DNA of 64,000 nt. It comes from Bacteroides cellulosilyticus (GTDB lineage: Bacteria; Bacteroidota; Bacteroidia; Bacteroidales; Bacteroidaceae). Every line of letters begins with the position of its first letter. Position 1 is the first letter of the stretch. The notes under the pieces are model-generated. The model did no database searches. It was not told the DNA's origin and saw nothing but the letters and a program-made list of their open reading frames with translations. The stretch covers positions 3,348,501 to 3,412,500 of the forward strand of contig NZ_CP081903.1 of the NCBI RefSeq assembly GCF_020091405.1, read 5' to 3'. The position numbers were made by a program, and so were the translations under genes. Shown here one piece after another: positions 35,932-44,792 of the stretch.

Positions 35932-37074
35932 ATGAAATATTTTAGAAGTAAACTGATATCTTCATTGGTTATGACATTAGGCATTTTAGCTGTTTGCGCA
36001 ACCTCTTGTGAAGATATGGAGGAGTTTGACAATAAAGCTTTTACTAGTACGGCAAAGTTGAATAATATTTTGTTGAAAGGTACTAATGATACAGAAACGA
36101 TGATTATTCGTACTGAGATTGCAAAACCGGAGAATAAAGACATTAATGTCGTCTATAAAGTTGATGAATCTTTAGTTGGGGAGTATAATATAAATTATGG
36201 TGAGGAGGCTTTAATCCTTCCGGTTGAGTGTTATGAAATACCTGAAAATGTATCTACTATTGTGGCTGGTACGGTGAAGGGAAGTGATGTAGAGGTTGTA
36301 TTTAAGAATTTAACTACTCTGAATCGGGATTTGACATATTTGTTACCTGTTTCAGTTGCAGAATCAAATATTGATTTTTTGAACAGCGCACGTACTACAT
36401 ATTATGTAATCAAGGGTGCTGCATTGATCAATGCAACTGCTAATCTGACCGAAAATAATCTTTCTTTGCAAGATCCTGCCTCTTCTACATTGAAAGATAT
36501 GGAACAAATAACTATAGAAGTGTTGATGAATGTTAGTAAGTTTGGTAAATTGATTAGTACGGTAATGGGGATTGAAGGAGATTTTCTGTTCCGTATTGGA
36601 GATGCGGGGGTTCCAGATAATCAGCTTCAGTTGTCATGTAGTAATAATGTTACAGATGCTGCTTGGCAGCTTTCTACTAATGAATGGCAACATTTGGCTG
36701 CTACATACGATTCTTCTACTGGAGAAGTGAACGTTTATATAGATGGAGTAAAGAAAGGAGCTACGCAAGTTACATCCTTCCGTGGTTCGGTTGATTGGGC
36801 ATCATCCAACTTTTATATAGGAAAGTCGTATGATGATGCTCGTTGGTTAGAGGGAGATGTTTGTGAAATGCGCGTATGGAATAGAGTGCTGACAGCTGAT
36901 GAGATAAATGCCAAAGATCATTTTTATGTGGTCAGTCCCGATAGTGAAGGATTGGAAGCGTACTGGAAATTTGATGAAGGTGCAGGAATGGTTATAAAGG
37001 ATCATACAGGACATGGAAATACGGTAGTAGCCAAAAAGGAACTTACTTGGACGGCAGTTTCTTTACCTAAATAA
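35932..37074 (+). CDS. DUF1735 and LamG domain lipoprotein
   Basis: A 380-residue lipoprotein (ATSC lipobox). Residues 35-160 are a DUF1735-type beta domain (NVVYKVDESLVGEYNINYGEEALILP), and 165-380 form a concanavalin-like LamG domain (NEWQHLAATYDSSTGEVNVYIDG, WLEGDVCEMRVWNRVLTADEI). No catalytic residues are seen. It likely presents a second surface binding site for the N-glycan or its protein part. The same kind of gene precedes the GH18 gene in B. thetaiotaomicron (BT3986). Confidence 0.85.
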   Translation: MKYFRSKLISSLVMTLGILAVCATSCEDMEEFDNKAFTSTAKLNNILLKGTNDTETMIIRTEIAKPENKDINVVYKVDESLVGEYNINYGEEALILPVECYEIPENVSTIVAGTVKGSDVEVVFKNLTTLNRDLTYLLPVSVAESNIDFLNSARTTYYVIKGAALINATANLTENNLSLQDPASSTLKDMEQITIEVLMNVSKFGKLISTVMGIEGDFLFRIGDAGVPDNQLQLSCSNNVTDAAWQLSTNEWQHLAATYDSSTGEVNVYIDGVKKGATQVTSFRGSVDWASSNFYIGKSYDDARWLEGDVCEMRVWNRVLTADEINAKDHFYVVSPDSEGLEAYWKFDEGAGMVIKDHTGHGNTVVAKKELTWTAVSLPK

Positions 37075-37094
37075 TAACTTTAAGAAGATAAATT

Positions 37095-38525
37095 ATGAAA
37101 TACATCAATTATATGAATATAAAGTATTGGGTTGCAGCCTTGGTGCTGTCAGGTGGTTTATTTACTGCTTGTTCTGATGATCTTGTAGTTGGTCAGGTAG
37201 ACGAAAGCGGATATACGACTGGTGATGGCTCTGTAATGGGATATATCAGTGACGGCAATGGAAAAAGAATGTTTACTAATGTGGAATTTCGCAGTTCCGG
37301 TGACGTATCTTTTCATTTGAAAACGACAGGTAAACTTTCATCGGAGGCTACGGTGAGTGTTGTTTACGATGAAACTGTGCTTACAGAGTATAACAGCAAG
37401 TATGGTACCACATACGAGGCTTTCCCAGAGAGTGAAGTAACTTTAGGAGATGGTGGTATCATTAAATTGCCTGTTGGTTCGGTTCACTCTTCTGAGTTGA
37501 AAGTATCCTTTGTTTCGGATGGAAGCCTCGAGTTTGACAAAAATTATATTATTCCTCTACGTATGAAAGTAACTTCCGGTGATTTTAAGCTCGGAGAAGA
37601 AGATCAAACCCGCTTGATTTTTGTGAAAGACTTGACAGGACTTCCTGATTGTACTAAATATGTAGACGGCAAACCGGGGGTAAAAGTGTTTAGCTGTATG
37701 GAAGTGAATGATACCAATCCGTTGAATAATCTTAGTTTCACATTGAAGAGTAATGGTAAGCCTTTGGTAGATTGCTTGATTATTTTCTCGGCAAATATCA
37801 ATTATAATGCCGAAACAGGACGTGTTTATATCTTCAATAATGAAAATGTACAAGCTTTGCTTGACAATCGTGAGCATTATCTGAAGCCATTACAGGACAG
37901 AGGTATGAAGATTATTCTAGGTTTATTGGGGAATCATGACCGTTCTGGCGTAGCGAATATGTCTAAAGAAACTGCTCAGGCATTTGCGCAGGAAGTTAAG
38001 GCTCTGTGTGACGCTTATCAGTTGGATGGTATTTTTGTAGATGATGAATATTCTGATTATGAATACGAAGATATAACTCCTGGATTTGTATATCCTGGTA
38101 GAGAACCTGCTGCACGTCTTTGTTATGAGGTTAAGAAAGCGCAACCAGACAGATGGGTGATAGCTTATGCTTATTCTACTACGGGATCTTTACCAGCCAT
38201 CGATGGTATGCAGTCTGGTGAATTTGTCGACTATGCATTGCATGATTACGGTGGCTCTTTTGATTTAAGTTCCTCATATCCTGGAATGCCAAAATCCAAT
38301 ATGGGGCTATATTCTCAGGAGTTCAATCTAGGGAGTACGGCGAGTGAGTCCAATTTGCGGAGTATGCGTGAAAATGGTTATCTTTCACATATGATTTTTG
38401 CAATGGATCCTAATCGTTCGAACTTTGAATGGATTCAAATGTCTGCAATGGAAAGAATGGCAAGAGCCTTTTACGATGATGAGTTAGTATTTGATGGTAT
38501 TAAGTACCCGAAAGACTGGAATTAG
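37095..38525 (+). CDS. GH18 endo-beta-N-acetylglucosaminidase
   Basis: A 476-residue surface lipoprotein (lipobox FTAC) like EndoBT-3987. An N-terminal DUF1735-type domain (45-175) precedes a GH18 barrel (about 185-470). The catalytic strand reads YQLDGIFVDDEYSDYEYED, with the Asp-x-Glu pair in DDE; the preceding neighbour has lost it. Endo-enzymes of this type cut between the two core GlcNAc residues and free the whole high-mannose glycan from the protein, using the GlcNAc acetyl group as nucleophile. It would be the first enzyme of the pathway, outside the cell. Confidence 0.92.
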   Translation: MKYINYMNIKYWVAALVLSGGLFTACSDDLVVGQVDESGYTTGDGSVMGYISDGNGKRMFTNVEFRSSGDVSFHLKTTGKLSSEATVSVVYDETVLTEYNSKYGTTYEAFPESEVTLGDGGIIKLPVGSVHSSELKVSFVSDGSLEFDKNYIIPLRMKVTSGDFKLGEEDQTRLIFVKDLTGLPDCTKYVDGKPGVKVFSCMEVNDTNPLNNLSFTLKSNGKPLVDCLIIFSANINYNAETGRVYIFNNENVQALLDNREHYLKPLQDRGMKIILGLLGNHDRSGVANMSKETAQAFAQEVKALCDAYQLDGIFVDDEYSDYEYEDITPGFVYPGREPAARLCYEVKKAQPDRWVIAYAYSTTGSLPAIDGMQSGEFVDYALHDYGGSFDLSSSYPGMPKSNMGLYSQEFNLGSTASESNLRSMRENGYLSHMIFAMDPNRSNFEWIQMSAMERMARAFYDDELVFDGIKYPKDWN

Positions 38526-38561
38526 GAAATGACTATAAACGATTAAAAAGTAAAATAAAAT

Positions 38562-39563
38562 ATGAAAATCACAAGTAAAATAATAGTCCTGTTGATGTCT
38601 GCACTATTGCCGATGGGATTTGCAGGATGCAGTGACGACGATGATGATATGCCTAATCCTGGTGGAGAAGAAGCACCGGAATTTGTTCTTGGACAAGAGT
38701 CCATTAAAGTGAAGATTGGTTCTGAAAATAAAGCGACTGTAGATGTAAAGCAGGGGGGAGGAGAGTATAATGCTTTTATCCTGGATGCAAGGATTGCAAA
38801 AACTGAAATAGTAGACGGGGTAATCAAAGTAGAAGGACTTGCAAACGGGCAGACTTTTCTGATGGTGTCTGATAAGTATAGTCGTTATCGTAAGTTGCCC
38901 GTTAGCGTTTATACGACTGATAAACTTCAGTTAAGCCATGAAACGTTTGATTTAATAACTCTGTTAGGATATTCTAAGACATTAAAAGCAAATGTAGTAT
39001 TGGGCAATGGTGGATATGAAGTAATGTCGGATAATCCCGCAGTGTCAGTATCTGTCAATGAAGCCGGTGAGATTAGTATGAAGGCTACTTCCAAAAAAGA
39101 AGATTTCACGGCTAACATTACTGTTACGGACTGCACGGGGTTGACTGCGAATATTGTCGTAACTGTAAAAGCTTCTTTGGAACCTTTTACTACAGAAGAA
39201 TTGGAAGCTATTAAAGCTGATAATAGCAGGCGTTATTATTATAGAGGTAGAAGAACAGATGATTACGACGTTGAATATGTAAACACAACGATAGATGACG
39301 GTAAAATCAGGTATGGTTGGAACCTTTGGGGATCTTATTACCATTATATGGATTTCATGGGCGATAAAACTGAAGGCGTGAAGGAAGGTGCTACATTCTC
39401 TGTAAGTTCATGGATTGTTAGTGACAAATATTCAGGCCAAGCGGTAACGTTGAAAATTATAAAGAATGACGGAACTAATCTTTGGGGAGTATTCTCTTTC
39501 GTTGACGAAGAACGGGAAATATTATGTTCCGGTTATTTCTGTGATACGGTGGATCCGGAGTAA
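38562..39563 (+). CDS. PUL-encoded lipoprotein of unknown function
   Basis: A 333-residue lipoprotein (lipobox FAGC followed by SDDDDD, an acidic surface-export-type sequence). Residues 45-200 look like two Ig-like or BIg2-like beta domains (VTDCTGLTANIVVTVKASLEPFTTEEL), and the rest is rich in aromatics (YYRGRRTDDYDVEY, YGWNLWGSYYHYMDFMG). I do not recognise a family. The aromatic C-terminal half and the place between GH18 and GH97 suggest another glycan-binding protein. Confidence 0.7.
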   Translation: MKITSKIIVLLMSALLPMGFAGCSDDDDDMPNPGGEEAPEFVLGQESIKVKIGSENKATVDVKQGGGEYNAFILDARIAKTEIVDGVIKVEGLANGQTFLMVSDKYSRYRKLPVSVYTTDKLQLSHETFDLITLLGYSKTLKANVVLGNGGYEVMSDNPAVSVSVNEAGEISMKATSKKEDFTANITVTDCTGLTANIVVTVKASLEPFTTEELEAIKADNSRRYYYRGRRTDDYDVEYVNTTIDDGKIRYGWNLWGSYYHYMDFMGDKTEGVKEGATFSVSSWIVSDKYSGQAVTLKIIKNDGTNLWGVFSFVDEEREILCSGYFCDTVDPE

Positions 39564-39648
39564 ATATATGAACTTACAAGTTGGGCTTTCTGAATTCATT
39601 CAGGATTACTCAGACTGAGTAATTTATAAGTTGTTAGATAAAGTCTGT

Positions 39649-39676
39649 TCATACATATAGCTTTGTGTATGAATAG
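39649..39676 (+). promoter_or_regulatory. possible internal promoter inside an inverted repeat
   Basis: TAGCTTTG at 39658-39665 fits the -7 box, with TTG at 39631-39633 (24 bp, longer than usual). The box is enclosed by the inverted repeat TTCATACA...TGTATGAA. Start near 39672 would serve the GH97-GH92 pair separately from the susCD unit. Confidence 0.35.
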
Positions 39677-39722
39677 ACTTTATTTGATAGATGTTTTAGA
39701 ATATGAAAATAATTTTCTGACT

Positions 39723-41729
39723 ATGAAAATAACTTTTGGGACTTTAGTTATTATTTCTTTTCTGCTGTTGGGTTGCGCTCCTCATCCAGCGGAAGTAACT
39801 TCTCCTGATGGGCACATTCGGCTGGTATTTGCTCCGGAAGGTGATAATCAGATGACTTATCGGGTTGAAGTAAATGAAACAGCGTTTATACTCCCTTCTT
39901 CATTGGGATTTAAGGCAGAAGCTGGAATAAACCTTTCTGATAATTTCCAGGTTACCGGCACCGACTTCACCACCCATGACGAAACCTGGACCCAACCTTG
40001 GGGAGAAAACAAAACCATCCGCAACCATTACAACGAAATGGTTGTTCATTTGTCCGATACGACAAATACCCAATTAACCCTGCGCTTTCGCATCTTCGAT
40101 GATGGATTAGGATTTCGCTATGAATATGAAGTTCCCGGAGCTGACAGTATTCTGGTGACAGACGAACTGACTGCGTTCAATATAGCACAGGATGGCACTT
40201 CGTGGTCCATACCTGCCAATTCTGAAACATACGAATTGCTATATCGTACACAGCCTGTCAGTCAGATAGACAATGCCAATACTCCCATGACCTTCAAGAC
40301 AGGCGGCATATACGCCAGCATTCACGAAGCCGCATTGACGGACTTCCCCGAAATGACACTGAAGAATACCGGAGGTTGCCACTTCAAGGCCGAACTGGCT
40401 CCCTGGCCCGACGGCATAAAAGCCCGCATAGCCGGAGGACGTTTTAAAACTCCCTGGCGCACCTTGCAGATTGCCCCGAAAGCAGTGGGACTGATTAACT
40501 CGGGACTCATCCTCAACCTGAACGAACCGTGTGCACTGGAAACCACGGACTGGATACGTCCGATGAAATATGTGGGCATCTGGTGGGGAATGCATCTGGG
40601 CGTGGAAAGCTGGGTCATCAACGACCGTCACGGCGCTACCACCGGGAATGCCAAACGATATATTGACTTTGCCGCCGCCAACAACATAGAAGCAGTGATG
40701 TACGAAGGCTGGAATGAAGGTTGGGAAAACTGGGGCGGGACGCAGACATTTGACTACACTAAGCCCTATGCTGATTTCGATATAAAAGAGATAGCCCGCT
40801 ACGCCCGTGAAAAAGGCGTTGAGATCATCGGACACCATGAAACCGGAGGCAACATCCTCAACTACGAGAAGCAGCTGGATAAAGCCTATAAATGGTATGC
40901 TGACCTGGGCGTCCATAGCGTGAAAACCGGTTATGCCGGCGGACTCCCCAACGGGCACAACCATCACGGGCAATACAACGTGCGCCATTACCGTAAAGTA
41001 GTGGAAAACGCCGCTAAATACCATACTACGCTCGACGTGCACGAACCTATCAAAGATACGGGCATCCGTCGCACCTATCCCAACATGATGACCCGTGAGG
41101 GTGCCCGTGGTATGGAATGGAACGCCTGGAGTGAAGGTAATCCGCCCGAGCATCATGTGATGCTGCCTTTCACCCGTTTGCTGGCAGGTCCTATGGATTA
41201 TACGCCCGGCATATTCGATATCATGTACGAGCGCGCCAAGAACTCCCCACACCGCAAGCAGTGGAATATGAAGGACAGCAAAGACTGCCGCATCAACACC
41301 ACATTGGCAAAGCAGATAGCCAATTGGGTGATACTTTACTCCCCCTTGCAGATGGCGGCGGATATGATCGAGAATTACGAAGGACATCCCGCTTTCCAGT
41401 TCTTCCGCGATTTTGATGCCGACTGTGACTGGTCGGAAGCACTGGCGGGTGAACCGGGAGAGTTTGTGGTCATTGTCCGTAAGGCAAAAGATAAGTACTT
41501 CCTGGGAGCTGCGACGAATGAAGAAGCGCGTAAAGTGGATGTTAAGTTAGACTTTTTGGAAAAGGGTAGGGTATACCGTGCCTTAATCTATGCCGATGGA
41601 GAGGGTGCCGACTGGGAACTTAATCCTACGGCTTATGAAATCATTGAGAAACTGGTGACTGCCGATGACACCCTGACAGTCTCTATGGCAAGAGGCGGCG
41701 GACAAGCTATCAGCTTTATGCCTGCCTGA
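39723..41729 (+). CDS. GH97 alpha-glucosidase-like lipoprotein
   Basis: A 668-residue lipoprotein (lipobox LLGC, start at 39723 rather than the frame's first ATG at 39663). N-terminal beta-supersandwich to about 270, then a (beta/alpha)8 barrel with VMYEGWNEGWENWGG, GHHETGGNI and DVHEPIKDTG. The strand that carries the Asp nucleophile in retaining alpha-galactosidases reads VKTGYAGG here, with Gly as in SusB, which predicts the inverting alpha-glucosidase type with Glu as base. In an N-glycan locus it could remove glucose caps left on immature high-mannose glycans. From about 39950 the third codon positions become more C-rich than in the preceding genes. Confidence 0.88.
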   Translation: MKITFGTLVIISFLLLGCAPHPAEVTSPDGHIRLVFAPEGDNQMTYRVEVNETAFILPSSLGFKAEAGINLSDNFQVTGTDFTTHDETWTQPWGENKTIRNHYNEMVVHLSDTTNTQLTLRFRIFDDGLGFRYEYEVPGADSILVTDELTAFNIAQDGTSWSIPANSETYELLYRTQPVSQIDNANTPMTFKTGGIYASIHEAALTDFPEMTLKNTGGCHFKAELAPWPDGIKARIAGGRFKTPWRTLQIAPKAVGLINSGLILNLNEPCALETTDWIRPMKYVGIWWGMHLGVESWVINDRHGATTGNAKRYIDFAAANNIEAVMYEGWNEGWENWGGTQTFDYTKPYADFDIKEIARYAREKGVEIIGHHETGGNILNYEKQLDKAYKWYADLGVHSVKTGYAGGLPNGHNHHGQYNVRHYRKVVENAAKYHTTLDVHEPIKDTGIRRTYPNMMTREGARGMEWNAWSEGNPPEHHVMLPFTRLLAGPMDYTPGIFDIMYERAKNSPHRKQWNMKDSKDCRINTTLAKQIANWVILYSPLQMAADMIENYEGHPAFQFFRDFDADCDWSEALAGEPGEFVVIVRKAKDKYFLGAATNEEARKVDVKLDFLEKGRVYRALIYADGEGADWELNPTAYEIIEKLVTADDTLTVSMARGGGQAISFMPA

Positions 41730-41754
41730 CATGAAAACGTAATACAATCAAAAT

Positions 41755-44031
41755 ATGAAGAAGAACATGAAAATCAATTCTATGCTGATGAGCGGTCTTC
41801 TTTTGCTGGGGATGTACGGTTGTACGCCGGCAATGCAGGATTACTCATCCTACGTCAATCCCTTCATCGGTACGGGAGGACACGGGCACACTTATCCGGG
41901 GGCGGTGGTGCCTAACGGAATGATTCAGCCCAGTCCTGATACACGCATTTATCAGTGGGATGCCTGTTCAGGTTATTATTATGCAGATTCTACCATTAAC
42001 GGGTTTTCGCATACGCATCTCAGCGGTACGGGCTGTGGAGATTATGGTGATGTATTGCTGATGCCTACCGTGGGCAAGCAGGACTATCATCCGATGGGAG
42101 AGGAGAGTCAGCAGATGGCTTATGCTTCCGCTTTCTCTCACGAGAATGAGACGGCTCAGCCCGGTTATTATTCGGTGTTCCTGGATCGCTATAAAGTGAA
42201 GGCTGAACTGACCGCCACCCGGCGTGCGGCTATCCACCGTTATACTTTCCCGAAAGCGGAAGATGCGGGATTCATCCTTGACCTGGATTACAGTCTGCAA
42301 CGCCAGACGAATGAAGAAATGGAGCTGGAAGTAATCAGCGACACCGAGATACGCGGGCGTAAGAAGACGGTATATTGGGCTTTCGACCAATACATTAATT
42401 TCTATGCCAAGTTCTCCAAACCGTTCACCTATACTTTGGTGACCGATTCTATGGCACTGGACGAAGGCGGACCGTTGCTGCCCACAGCTAAAGCACTGTT
42501 GCAGTTTCAGACCGGAGCCGGCGAACAAGTCCTTGTGAAAGTAGGAGTTTCTGCCGTGGATATGGACGGAGCACGCCGGAATGTGGAGGCTGATATACCC
42601 GGATGGGACTTTGACAGTGTGCGCAGTGCCGCCCGCAATTCATGGAACGATTATCTGTCGAAAATAGATATTGAAACCAACGATGATGACCAGCGGATTA
42701 TGTTCTATACCGCACTTTATCATACGGGTGTACAACCCAATCTGTTTACTGATGCCGACGGACGCTATCTGGGCATGGACCTGAAGCCCCACCAAGGCAG
42801 TGTGGAAAATCCTGTCTACACGGTTTTCTCTTTGTGGGATACTTTCCGTGCCTATCATCCCCTGATGACGATTATCGATCCGGATTTGAATCAGGCTTTT
42901 ATCCGTTCGCTCATCCTGAAGCAGCGCGAAGGCGGCATCTTCCCTATGTGGGAACTTGCAGGCAATTATACCGGAACCATGATTGGCTACCATGCCGCAT
43001 CCATTATCGCTGACGCTTACACAAAAGGCTATCGTGATTTTGATGTGCAAGACGCCTACAAAGCCTGCATCCGTGCTGCGGAATATGACACTACCGGCAT
43101 CCAGTGTCCTCCGCTGGTATTGCCTCATCTGATGCCGCAAGCCAAATACTGGAAGAACAAGATAGGCTATGTGCCTTGCGATAAAGACAACGAATCGGTG
43201 GCCAAAGCATTGGAGTATGCTTATGATGACTGGTGCATTTCGCTATTGGCGGAAGCTCTGGGTGATAGACCTAATCAGGAGAAATATGCAGCGTTCGCCA
43301 AAGGATACCAGGTTTATTTCGACGCTTCCACCCGCTTCATGCGCGGACTGGACAGTGAAGGTAACTGGCGCACACCCTTCAATCCCCGCTCTTCCAATCA
43401 TCGTAACGATGATTATTGTGAAGGTACTGCCTGGCAATGGACCTGGTTCGTGCCTCATGATGTGGACGGATTGGTGGATCTTATGGGAGGCCGTGAGGCT
43501 TTTATCGGCAAACTGGATTCTTTGTTCATCGCCCCTTCGGCTATGGAAGGTGAATCGGTATCCGTTGACATTTCAGGTCTGATAGGGCAGTATGCGCATG
43601 GAAATGAGCCGAGCCACCACATAGCCCACCTATATAACTATGTCGGTCAGCCTTGGAGAACGCAGGAATTGGTGGACGAAGTGCTCCATACCCTTTACTT
43701 CAATGACCCTGACGGCTTGTCGGGCAATGAAGACTGTGGGCAGATGTCGGCATGGTTCATTCTCAATTCGATGGGATTTTATCAGGTATGTCCCGGTAAG
43801 CCTGTGTATTCCATTGGCCGGCCGCTGTTTGATAAGGCAACCATCCGGCTGAAGGATGGAAAAACCTTCACAGTTGTAGCACATGGCAACAGTCGTGAAA
43901 ATAAGTATGTGCAGAAGATGCTTTTGAACGGTCGGGAGTTGGTGGAACCTTTCTTCAACCATCAGGATATTGTGGACGGTGGAACGTTAGAGTTGACGAT
44001 GGGGGATAAACCGGTGATTGAAAAGAAATAG
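41755..44031 (+). CDS. GH92 alpha-1,2-mannosidase-like lipoprotein (third copy)
   Basis: A 758-residue GH92 enzyme, lipobox MYGC. YVNPFIGTGGHGHTYPGA, HLSGTGCGDYGD, the acid motif HGNEPSHH (Glu618) and base motif GNEDCGQMSAWF are all intact, as in the first copy. It follows the GH97 gene by 25 bp and ends the PUL. Compared with the first copy it has a longer loop after IQCPPLVLP, so it may accept another branch of the glycan. Together the two Glu-type copies could trim the alpha-1,2 arms. Confidence 0.92.
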   Translation: MKKNMKINSMLMSGLLLLGMYGCTPAMQDYSSYVNPFIGTGGHGHTYPGAVVPNGMIQPSPDTRIYQWDACSGYYYADSTINGFSHTHLSGTGCGDYGDVLLMPTVGKQDYHPMGEESQQMAYASAFSHENETAQPGYYSVFLDRYKVKAELTATRRAAIHRYTFPKAEDAGFILDLDYSLQRQTNEEMELEVISDTEIRGRKKTVYWAFDQYINFYAKFSKPFTYTLVTDSMALDEGGPLLPTAKALLQFQTGAGEQVLVKVGVSAVDMDGARRNVEADIPGWDFDSVRSAARNSWNDYLSKIDIETNDDDQRIMFYTALYHTGVQPNLFTDADGRYLGMDLKPHQGSVENPVYTVFSLWDTFRAYHPLMTIIDPDLNQAFIRSLILKQREGGIFPMWELAGNYTGTMIGYHAASIIADAYTKGYRDFDVQDAYKACIRAAEYDTTGIQCPPLVLPHLMPQAKYWKNKIGYVPCDKDNESVAKALEYAYDDWCISLLAEALGDRPNQEKYAAFAKGYQVYFDASTRFMRGLDSEGNWRTPFNPRSSNHRNDDYCEGTAWQWTWFVPHDVDGLVDLMGGREAFIGKLDSLFIAPSAMEGESVSVDISGLIGQYAHGNEPSHHIAHLYNYVGQPWRTQELVDEVLHTLYFNDPDGLSGNEDCGQMSAWFILNSMGFYQVCPGKPVYSIGRPLFDKATIRLKDGKTFTVVAHGNSRENKYVQKMLLNGRELVEPFFNHQDIVDGGTLELTMGDKPVIEKK

Positions 44032-44055
44032 AACGAAAAGAGGTATCAAAAGTCT

Positions 44056-44146
44056 CTTTGCCTATTCGGGCGAATGATTGTTCGCCCCTACAAGCTCTGT
44101 AATAATGCTTGTAGGGGCGAATCATCATTTCACCGAATAGGCAAAG
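44056..44146. repeat. long inverted repeat with internal palindrome
   Basis: Arms of about 40 bases (44056-44095 and 44107-44146) pair with few mismatches around an 11-base loop. The outer ends are CTTTGCCTATTCGG and its complement. The left arm has its own palindrome, GGGCGAATGATTGTTCGCCC (44068-44087), of the family seen at 18565 and 44488. It lies 25 bp after the last PUL gene and may also end its transcription. Confidence 0.8.
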
Positions 44147-44175
44147 TAGCTTTCTTGACACAAACTCTTTGTCAT

Positions 44176-44406
44176 GTGTGTAGAGATAAAGATTTGGGAA
44201 AAAATCAAGGTCATAGTGATAATCTGATTTTACTGGAGAAGGCAGATAAACTTTTTATCGACATAGAGAAAAATGGAGGCCTGACGGATGAAGAAGAACG
44301 CGTGACCAAGCGTATCGTAAAAAAGGGAAATAGGCTGATTCATGAATTTGAAAAGGAGAAAGAACGCAGAATAAGAGAGAGGGAAATAGAGAAGTTCGGG
44401 TCATGA
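44176..44406 (+). CDS. small charged hypothetical protein, possibly a remnant
   Basis: An open frame from 44074 to 44406 overlaps the inverted repeat in its first third, so that part is unlikely to be protein. From a GTG at 44176 about 76 codons encode a highly charged helix (DNLILLEKADKLFIDIEK, then EEERVTKRIVKKGNRLIHEFEKEKERR). No family recognised. It may be the 3' end of a gene cut by the repeat. Confidence 0.3.
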   Translation: MCRDKDLGKNQGHSDNLILLEKADKLFIDIEKNGGLTDEEERVTKRIVKKGNRLIHEFEKEKERRIREREIEKFGS

Positions 44407-44407
44407 G

Positions 44408-44589
44408 AATGATAATTTAGCGGCAAAGCCGCTAAATTAAGTAACGAGCTACGAGCTACCAGTAACGAGTTGCTGCGCTGTACTCGTGGGCGAATAATAA
44501 TTCGCCCGGTTATCACGCCGAAAGGTACTTGTCACTTGTAGCTTGTAGCTCGTTACTTATCGCGCTTTGCGCGATAAATTATCATTTAT
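44408..44589. mobile_element. MITE-like nested inverted-repeat element
   Basis: About 180 bp that fold back on themselves. Terminal ATGATAATTTA (from 44410) is matched by TAAATTATCAT at the right end. Next come short hairpins (GCGGCAAAGCCGC left, GCGCTTTGCGC right), then arms of about 30 bases with AAGTAACGAGCTAC and its complement, and in the centre GGGCGAATAATAATTCGCCC (44488-44507). It encodes no protein. The last 22 bases recur at 1-22, showing that it is dispersed. Confidence 0.65.
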
Positions 44590-44792
44590 AAGTTTACTCA
44601 GCACATTTCTGAAACTTGGATTCTTAATAAATGCAAACACGAAAAATGTACACTTCTTTTTTGTATCTCTTTTATAATCAGTAGCTTGTGAAAAAGAAGT
44701 GTACAAATACAGCTTTTGATTTATTTTATTATGCTTTCCTTTACAGCGGCGGAGGTAATAGTGCCTGTGCCTGATACTGTAACATTGCAAAA

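Noticed and set aside
40239-41387. 382-codon open frame on the minus strand
   Set aside because: It lies wholly inside the GH97 gene on the opposite strand and is an effect of that gene's codon use; its translation shows no family motif.
44074-44175. N-terminal third of the small open frame before the MITE-like element
   Set aside because: It is translated inverted-repeat DNA; only the part after about 44176 looks like protein.
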